The translations under genes were made by a program, and so were the position numbers. From NCBI GenBank assembly GCA_964439815.1, contig CAYTPO010000165.1, forward strand, positions 1 through 9,246: a stretch of DNA of 9,246 nt. Direction: 5' to 3'. Shown here in pieces: positions 4,439 through 9,246 of this stretch; the first letter of the stretch is position 1; every line of letters begins with the position of its first letter. The stretch comes from JALSHZ01 sp964439815. Its GTDB lineage: Bacteria > Pseudomonadota > Gammaproteobacteria > UWMA-0217. Under the pieces are notes generated by a model that searched no databases, was not told the origin of the DNA, and saw nothing but the letters and a program-made list of their open reading frames with translations.

Positions 4439-6418
4439 ATGCCTCATGATGGCCTGACAGCGGGTTTGCTGTTGCTTGCATTGTCCGTAGTGGCGGTGGT
4501 TCTGTTTCGCAGGATCAGACTACCGCCTGTGCTGGGTTATCTGTTTGTCGGTATCGTGGCGGGGCCTCATGCGTTGCAGTGGCTGCCTGATCTGCATCTG
4601 CTGGAATTGTTGGCCGAGATTGGCGTGGTCTTCCTGCTGTTCATGATCGGGCTGGAGTTTTCGCTGGCCCAGTTCTGGACGTTGCGCCGTGCGGTCTTTG
4701 GTCTGGGAGGGACGCAGGTGTTGCTGTCGGTGCTGGCGGCGGGTGGCATCGCCTGGTTCAGTGGTGTCTCGTGGGAGGGATCACTGGCGATTGGTGGCAT
4801 GCTGGCGCTCTCCTCCACGGCGATCGTGGTCAAGCAGCTGATCGAGCAGATCGAGATGCATTCCCCGCATGGTCGCCTCGCCTTTGCGGTGCTGCTGTTT
4901 CAGGATATCGCAGTGGTGCCGTTTCTGGTGCTGATCCCCATTCTGGGGGGAGGCAGTGAGGGTAGCGTGGCGTGGTTGATCATGCTGGCATTGTTCAAGG
5001 CGATCATCGCGGTCACCGGGATGCTGGCGTTGGGCCACTGGCTCATCCGGCCGATCTTTCATGTCGTGGCGGCCGCCCATTCGACCGAACTGTTTACTCT
5101 GACCGCATTGCTGGTCTCGCTGTCTGCCGCGTGGCTGACGAACTACTTTGGACTTTCCCTGGCGCTGGGGGCTTTTCTGGCCGGCATGATGCTCAGTGAA
5201 ACCGAGTTCAAGCACCAGATCGAAATCGATGTGCGGCCGTTCCGCGATATTCTGATGGGCATCTTCTTCATCAGCGTCGGGGCGCAGCTGAACCTTGGTG
5301 AGGCAATGTCCCAATGGCAACTGATCACGATCATGACGCTCAGCATTGTGGTTGGCAAGGCGCTGCTGGTGGCGTTGATCACGCGCCTGATGGGGTATGA
5401 CAAGGCGGTGGCCACCCGCACCGGTATTGTGTTGGCCAATGGGGGCGAGTTCGGTTTTGCATTGGTGACATTGGCGATTGCCAACCATCTGCTGACGCCG
5501 GTGGAGACCCAGCCGGTGCTTGCCGCGGTGATCTTCAGCATGATGTTGGCGCCAGTGCTGGTGAGCTCCAATGGCGATATTGCCCGGCGCCTGTTTGCCC
5601 GTGATGAACTCAGAAATCATGTCTCGCAGCGCGCACGGCTGAGCAAGGCGGGCAGAAAACTGTCGGGGCATGTGATCTTCTGCGGGTATGGCCGGATCGG
5701 GCAGAATCTGGCGCGTTTCCTGGTGACGGAGGGAATCGACTATGTCGCGCTCGATATGCACTCCGGGCTGGTCAAGGAGGCCTGGGAAGCCGGGGAGCAG
5801 GTCTATTTTGGCGATGCCAGCCATATCGACATGCTGCGGGCGGCCGGGCTGGACAAGGCGCGGCTGCTGGTGGTCACCATCGATGAGCCACATGCCACCG
5901 AGCGTATCATCCGCAATGTTCGCCACGAATCCCCTGATCTGCCGATTCTGGTCAGAACCCGCAGTGATGCCAGTATGGAGATGCTGGAGAATGCCGGGGC
6001 CACACTGGTGCTGCCCGAAACGCTGGAAGCCAGCATGATGCTGTCGCAGCACATGCTGGAATTTCTTGGTGTGGATCATGAGGAGATCCATACCGTGATC
6101 GAGGCGGCGCGCAAGGATCACTATCACCAGCTACGCGGTTACTTTCATGGGGAAGACAGTGAAACGCTGGAAGAGAGCGAGCGCCCGCGCCTGCATACGG
6201 TGGTGCTGGATCCCGAGAATCACGCAGTCGGCAAACGCATTGCCGAGCTGAATCTCGACAAGGCCGCAGCGAAGGTAGCGGCTGTCTGTCGTGATGGTGT
6301 GCGTGGCGAATCGCCCGAGACCGATATGCTGTTGCAGGCCGGTGACGGGATTGTGCTGGAGGGGAGTGCCGAGGCGGTGGAGTATGCCGAGGAGCTGTTG
6401 CAGTCGGGGATGGGGTAA
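4439..6418 (+). CDS. KefB/KefC-type monovalent cation:proton antiporter with RCK (TrkA-N/TrkA-C) domains
   Basis: A 659-residue CPA2-family inner-membrane antiporter that exchanges K+ (or Na+) for H+. The membrane domain covers about 1-385, with many hydrophobic segments and the family signatures LPPVLGYLFVGIVAGP (28-43), FMIGLEFS (68-75), LALSSTAIVV (122-131) and QD (155-156) in LLFQDIAVVPFL, the site of the conserved acidic residue in Kef proteins. A Rossmann RCK domain follows (about 410-540) with GYGRIG (416-421) as nucleotide-binding loop and the FGDAS motif (457-461). A TrkA-C-like domain (about 585-655) ends the protein. E. coli KefC (about 620 residues) is gated by glutathione adducts; the extra TrkA-C is more like the YbaL or TrkA branch, so I do not assign kefB or kefC. 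GGA 9 nt upstream is a modest ribosome site. No separate KefF/KefG-like ancillary gene is adjacent. It converges on lipB across 82 nt with no clear terminator. Confidence 0.93.
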   Translation: MPHDGLTAGLLLLALSVVAVVLFRRIRLPPVLGYLFVGIVAGPHALQWLPDLHLLELLAEIGVVFLLFMIGLEFSLAQFWTLRRAVFGLGGTQVLLSVLAAGGIAWFSGVSWEGSLAIGGMLALSSTAIVVKQLIEQIEMHSPHGRLAFAVLLFQDIAVVPFLVLIPILGGGSEGSVAWLIMLALFKAIIAVTGMLALGHWLIRPIFHVVAAAHSTELFTLTALLVSLSAAWLTNYFGLSLALGAFLAGMMLSETEFKHQIEIDVRPFRDILMGIFFISVGAQLNLGEAMSQWQLITIMTLSIVVGKALLVALITRLMGYDKAVATRTGIVLANGGEFGFALVTLAIANHLLTPVETQPVLAAVIFSMMLAPVLVSSNGDIARRLFARDELRNHVSQRARLSKAGRKLSGHVIFCGYGRIGQNLARFLVTEGIDYVALDMHSGLVKEAWEAGEQVYFGDASHIDMLRAAGLDKARLLVVTIDEPHATERIIRNVRHESPDLPILVRTRSDASMEMLENAGATLVLPETLEASMMLSQHMLEFLGVDHEEIHTVIEAARKDHYHQLRGYFHGEDSETLEESERPRLHTVVLDPENHAVGKRIAELNLDKAAAKVAAVCRDGVRGESPETDMLLQAGDGIVLEGSAEAVEYAEELLQSGMG

Positions 6419-6500
6419 GGGGTTATCTGGAGCCTGAGTGCGAGACTTGCGCAAGGTGACTGGCACCCGCGCCTGATGCCACAGCGGATCGAAAGCCGCT

Positions 6501-7124
6501 TCAGGCTGCGATTTCGTTGTGCAGCAATTCGCACAATTCGCCGGCCAGTTCCCAACTGGATAGCGTCACGCCATGATCCCTGAGCCGGGTGACCTCCAGC
6601 CCGGGAAAGCCGCAGGGGTTGATGCGGCTGAAAGGCTCCAGATCCATGTCCACGTTCAGTGCCAGTCCGTGGTAGCTGCAGCCCTTGCGAATCTTCAGAC
6701 CCAGTGAGGCAATCTTGGCGCCATCGACGTAGACGCCGGGCGCGTCGCTGCGGGCACTGGCCTTGATGCCCAGGTGATCGAGTAGTTGGATGACGGCGTT
6801 TTCCAGCGCACTGACCAGTTGCCGCACACCCAGGCCATAGCGCTTCAGGTTGATCAGCACATAGATGACCAGCTGACCGGGACCGTGGTAGGTGACCTGG
6901 CCACCACGATCCACATCGACGACCGGGATGTCGCCCGGATCGAGCAGATGCTCTGGCTTGCCGGCCTGTCCCAGCGTGAATACGGGGGGGTGCTCGACCA
7001 CCCATAGCTGGTCGGGAGAATTGGCGGAGCGCGCTTCGGTGAAGTCCTGCATCTTGTGCCAGACGGATTCGTAATCGCGTTGGCCCAGGTAGTGAACTTC
7101 CATACCGGGGGAGGGCGCAGCCAT
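6501..7124 (-). CDS. lipB: Octanoyl-[acyl carrier protein]:protein N-octanoyltransferase LipB
   Basis: This cytosolic enzyme transfers octanoate from acyl carrier protein to the lipoyl domains of 2-oxo acid dehydrogenases and the glycine cleavage H protein, the first step of lipoate assembly. Its 207 residues are the usual family length. Diagnostic motifs are EHPPVFTLGQAGKPEHLL (44-61), DRGGQVTYHGPGQLVIY (72-88), DAPGVYVDGAKIASLGLKI (127-145, with catalytic Lys137), YHGLALNVDMDL and NPCGFPGLEVT with the acyl-accepting Cys171. Both catalytic residues are present. The start codon overlaps the ybeD stop (TAATG), so translation is probably coupled; an alternative Met at residue 8 would remove MAAPSPG, which is not conserved. 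In E. coli and many relatives lipA is close by; here lipB is the last gene before a convergent antiporter, so the sulfur-inserting LipA must be elsewhere or absent. The assignment is secure. Confidence 0.97.
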   Translation of the reverse strand: MAAPSPGMEVHYLGQRDYESVWHKMQDFTEARSANSPDQLWVVEHPPVFTLGQAGKPEHLLDPGDIPVVDVDRGGQVTYHGPGQLVIYVLINLKRYGLGVRQLVSALENAVIQLLDHLGIKASARSDAPGVYVDGAKIASLGLKIRKGCSYHGLALNVDMDLEPFSRINPCGFPGLEVTRLRDHGVTLSSWELAGELCELLHNEIAA

Positions 7125-7399
7125 TACAGGGCCATCGTGATGTGTTCCGAGGCGGTCAGCTCCTGGTAGATATTGTCCAGCTGCGCCTTGCTGGTGGCGG
7201 TAATGGTGATGGTCAGGGCAATGTACTTGCCGGTGCGGCTCTCCCGCTGCGTGATCCTGTCCCGGGGTGAGTCCGGCGCATGTCGCGCTACCGCATCGGT
7301 CACGACCTTCTGCATCTGTCCGGAGTCCTTGCCCATGACCTTGATCGGAAACTCGCAGGGGAATTCGATACAGCTTTCGTGGTCGTCGTCGGTCGTCAT
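7124..7399 (-). CDS. ybeD: YbeD/DUF493 family regulatory-type protein
   Basis: A 91-residue cytosolic protein of the YbeD (DUF493) family, a small ACT-like alpha/beta fold of unclear function encoded between dacA and lipB in many gammaproteobacteria. Family features are the opening IEFPCEFPIKVMG (11-23), the middle VARHAP and the strand SRTGKYIALTITITATSKAQLDNIYQ (54-79), closing with ELTASEHITMAL. The length matches E. coli YbeD (87 residues). It starts 6 nt after dacA and its stop overlaps the lipB start by one base, so it is in the same transcript. A regulatory role in lipoate or cell-wall metabolism has been suggested from conserved context; nothing in the sequence shows a catalytic site. 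Confidence 0.93.
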   Translation of the reverse strand: MTTDDDHESCIEFPCEFPIKVMGKDSGQMQKVVTDAVARHAPDSPRDRITQRESRTGKYIALTITITATSKAQLDNIYQELTASEHITMAL

Positions 7400-7405
7400 G
7401 CGGGC

Positions 7406-8536
7406 TTACTCGAACATCAGCAGGATGGTGTCGGTCAGGCGCGTCAGCAGGTGTCCTTCATCGATGTTCTTCAGCGCGACCAGCGGTGCTTCCGCCAGTA
7501 CTTCACTCTTCAGCGAGACGGTGAGCTTGCCAACCGGTTCACCGGCCTTGACCGGCGCTTCGAGCAGTCTTGGCCGATCGATTCTGGCATCGAGCTTGTC
7601 GCCTTCACCTTTCGGGTAGGTTACGTAGATGTCCTGCTGGATGCCCAGTGGCAACGCGCTTTCGGCGCCCTTCCACAGGCGGGCATCGGCCAGCTTCTGG
7701 TTCCTGGTATAGAGCTTGCGGGTTTCGAAGTAGCGGAAGCCGTAATTGAGCAGTGCCTGGCTCTGGCGAATGCGATCATTCTTACTGCGGGTGCCCAGCA
7801 CCACCGAGATCAGCCGCATTTTGTCCTGTTTGGCCGAAGAGACCAGGCAGAACCCGGCGGACTCGGTATGACCTGTCTTGACGCCATCCACGCGCTTGTC
7901 CTGCCACAGCAACTTGTTGCGGTTGGACTGCTTGATATCGTTGAAGGTGAACTCCTTTTGCGAATACCACTCATACCGTTTGGGATAGTTGCGGATCAGC
8001 GCACGGGTGAGGGTCAGGATGTCACGGGCGGTCGAATAGTGGTTGGGGTCGGGCAACCCGGTGGCATTCATGTAGTGCGTGTGCTTCATGCCGAGGAGTT
8101 CTGCCTGCTGGTTCATCATTTGGGTAAAGGCGTCCTCGGTGCCGGCGATGTGCTCGGCCAGTGCGACGGTTGCATCGTTGCCGGACTGAATGATCATCCC
8201 CTTGATCAGGTCTTCGACCGATACCAGCGAGCCGGCCTCGATGAACATGCGCGAGCCTTCCATCTTCCAGGCCTTTTCGCTGATCAGTACCTTGTCCTGC
8301 AGGTTGATCAATCCCTCTTCGAGCGACTGGAAGACAATATAGCCGCTCATGATCTTGGTGATGCTGGCGGGTTCTACGGGGGTGTCGATCTCCTTCTCGG
8401 TGATGATCCGGTTGCTGTCGGCGTCGGCCAGCACGTAGCTGGTAGCGCCCAGTGATGGCGGTGCCGGAATGGGGCGTGCCAGTGCCGGGAGTGAGAAGAA
8501 GAGGGTTGCGATGAATAAGACAATCGTTCTATGCAT
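7406..8536 (-). CDS. dacA: D-alanyl-D-alanine carboxypeptidase (PBP5/6 family)
   Basis: A low-molecular-weight penicillin-binding protein that removes the terminal D-Ala from peptidoglycan pentapeptides in the periplasm, controlling cross-linking and cell shape. Residues 1-20 are a signal peptide (TIVLFIATLFFSLPALA, cleavage after ALA). The three active-site motifs are present: S58-I-T-K61 in EPASITK, S118-G-N in IQSGNDA, and K220-T-G in GVKTGHT. The C-terminal domain (about 280-376) ends in an amphipathic helix, LTRLTDTILLMFE, the usual membrane anchor. At 376 residues it is slightly shorter than E. coli DacA (403). The start has no good Shine-Dalgarno: only GGGA about 16-17 nt upstream is near, yet the signal peptide fixes this ATG. 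It follows rlpA after 122 nt and is 6 nt upstream of ybeD. All motifs are intact, so an active enzyme is expected. dacA versus dacC cannot be told apart here; I use dacA because of its rlpA/ybeD context. Confidence 0.97.
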   Translation of the reverse strand: MHRTIVLFIATLFFSLPALARPIPAPPSLGATSYVLADADSNRIITEKEIDTPVEPASITKIMSGYIVFQSLEEGLINLQDKVLISEKAWKMEGSRMFIEAGSLVSVEDLIKGMIIQSGNDATVALAEHIAGTEDAFTQMMNQQAELLGMKHTHYMNATGLPDPNHYSTARDILTLTRALIRNYPKRYEWYSQKEFTFNDIKQSNRNKLLWQDKRVDGVKTGHTESAGFCLVSSAKQDKMRLISVVLGTRSKNDRIRQSQALLNYGFRYFETRKLYTRNQKLADARLWKGAESALPLGIQQDIYVTYPKGEGDKLDARIDRPRLLEAPVKAGEPVGKLTVSLKSEVLAEAPLVALKNIDEGHLLTRLTDTILLMFE

Positions 8537-8658
8537 AGTATTTATGGGTCATTCCCTGGGGGTAGTGGCTGCAATGCCACGCCGGCCTGCGCTGGGCCAG
8601 CGCTGTTTGATCAGCCTGAAACTGTCCTGCCGAAAGTCTGGCTAAAGCGGGTTTGCGA
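8537..8658. other. rlpA-dacA intergenic spacer
   Basis: A 122-nt gap within an otherwise tight gene block. It contains a perfect inverted repeat GCGCTGG-C-CCAGCGC (8589-8603) whose 1-nt loop could form only a strained hairpin and which has no T run, so I do not call it a terminator. A dacA promoter may lie here, but I found no convincing -35/-10 pair. Confidence 0.4.
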
Positions 8659-9246
8659 TCATTTGCTGATGATTCTGTATCCCTTGAAACCCAGTTCAAT
8701 GAGCATGTCCTTGAGCTTGAGCGCTTCGGCTTCCGATTCAAATGGACCTATCTGCACGCGCTGCAATACCTGATAGCGTCCCTTGACTGGCGTGATGGTA
8801 ACAGGATGCGATTGAACCTCAAGGAGTTTCGCCTTGGCGCGTTCGGCATTGGCGCGGCTGGAGAAGGCACCCACCTGAATCATCGTGTCACCGGCGGTCA
8901 CGGGCTGGCTGGCCTGTGGTGGAGCTACCACGGTTTCCTCGGCCGAGAGGGTTGTGCCGCTACCGGCAGCCACCCGTTGCTCGACCGTGTTTTCCTGTGC
9001 CGTGGCGGGGGGGACGGGCGTCTCCGGCAGCTTCTCCACGGTAAGTGGCGCCGGCGCTGCAATGCCGGTCGTAACAGCTTCGGAGGTAGTGGCTGCTGCC
9101 GGTGTGGTGCCGGGTGCGGCCGACTCCCAGTTGTCCGGTGTCAGTGCGTGCAGCTCCACGGTGGCGGTGCCATTGCCAATGATGCCCAGCTTGGCGGCCG
9201 CGACATAGGAGAGGTCGATTACGCGTCCATCCTTGAAGGGGCCGCG
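8659..9246 (-). CDS. rlpA: Septal ring lytic transglycosylase RlpA, C-terminal part (5'-truncated by window edge)
   Basis: The 195 visible residues are the C-terminal part of RlpA, an outer-membrane lipoprotein that cleaves denuded (peptide-free) glycan strands at the division septum. The frame is open to the window end and begins with the end of the double-psi beta-barrel: RGPF, GRVIDLSYVAAAKLGIIG, with the invariant R-G-P-F and D-L-S. A low-complexity linker follows (about residues 32-110 of this fragment), rich in Ala, Pro, Thr and Glu. The last 75-80 residues are a SPOR domain (MIQVGAFSSRANAERAK ... YQVLQRVQIGPFESEAEA ... GYRIISK), which binds denuded glycans and targets the protein to the division site. 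The lipobox and catalytic N-terminal half are outside the window. A GTG at 9159 is an internal valine, not the start. Its place upstream of dacA is the conserved one. Confidence 0.96.
   Translation of the reverse strand, partial: RGPFKDGRVIDLSYVAAAKLGIIGNGTATVELHALTPDNWESAAPGTTPAAATTSEAVTTGIAAPAPLTVEKLPETPVPPATAQENTVEQRVAAGSGTTLSAEETVVAPPQASQPVTAGDTMIQVGAFSSRANAERAKAKLLEVQSHPVTITPVKGRYQVLQRVQIGPFESEAEALKLKDMLIELGFKGYRIISK

Noticed and set aside
4781..6127. 448-codon open frame on the minus strand
   Set aside because: It lies entirely antisense to the antiporter gene; its composition (many Gln, His and Arg) is typical of antisense translation and it has no recognisable motif.
6483..6500. AGCGG/CCGCT hairpin between the antiporter gene and lipB
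   Set aside because: A 5-bp stem with no T run; insufficient for a bidirectional terminator.
7280..8455. 391-codon open frame on the plus strand
   Set aside because: Antisense to dacA and ybeD, both of which have all family motifs intact.

Overview
The window looks like a piece of a free-living gammaproteobacterial chromosome of moderately high GC. The main taxonomic clue is the minus-strand block rlpA-dacA-ybeD-lipB, the gene order known from E. coli and relatives. REP-type palindromes of the kind common in Pseudomonas and related genomes, and a CpxP/Spy-type envelope-stress gene cluster, fit this. I cannot name a genus.

Layout. Positions 1-250 hold the 3' part of a HigA-type antitoxin gene (plus strand). 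Positions 251-555 are non-coding and carry, on the minus strand, what looks like the 3' end of a group II intron (domain VI with a bulged A, and a domain V split by about 46 nt) abutting the higA stop codon. Positions 556-2941 are a compact minus-strand operon: a small LTxxQ (Spy/CpxP-like) protein without a signal peptide, an OmpR-family response regulator and a HAMP-containing sensor histidine kinase, each overlapping the next by 4 nt. Positions 2942-3424 are a spacer packed with inverted repeats, including a REP pair and a probable terminator. Positions 3425-3901 encode a secreted Spy/CpxP-like protein. The intergenic region 3902-4136 contains four helically phased CAG repeats, a good candidate operator. 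A small secreted two-cysteine protein (4137-4364) and a KefB/KefC-type cation:proton antiporter with an RCK domain (4439-6418) run on the plus strand. Convergent to these is the minus-strand block lipB (6501-7124), ybeD (7124-7399), dacA (7406-8536) and the 3' part of rlpA (8659-9246).

How the genes may work together. The secreted Spy-like protein, the cytosolic-looking Spy-like protein, the regulator and the kinase resemble a CpxP/CpxRA or ZraP/ZraSR envelope-stress circuit, in which the periplasmic LTxxQ protein is a target of, and feedback on, the two-component system. The phased repeats upstream of the secreted protein would be the binding site. The rlpA-dacA part serves cell-wall processing and septation. 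ybeD-lipB belongs to lipoate cofactor synthesis, but lipA is not next to lipB here.

I see no CRISPR array, tRNA, rRNA or intact insertion sequence. The points most worth a second look are the signal-less LTxxQ protein coupled to the two-component system, the phased repeats, and the possible intron relic.
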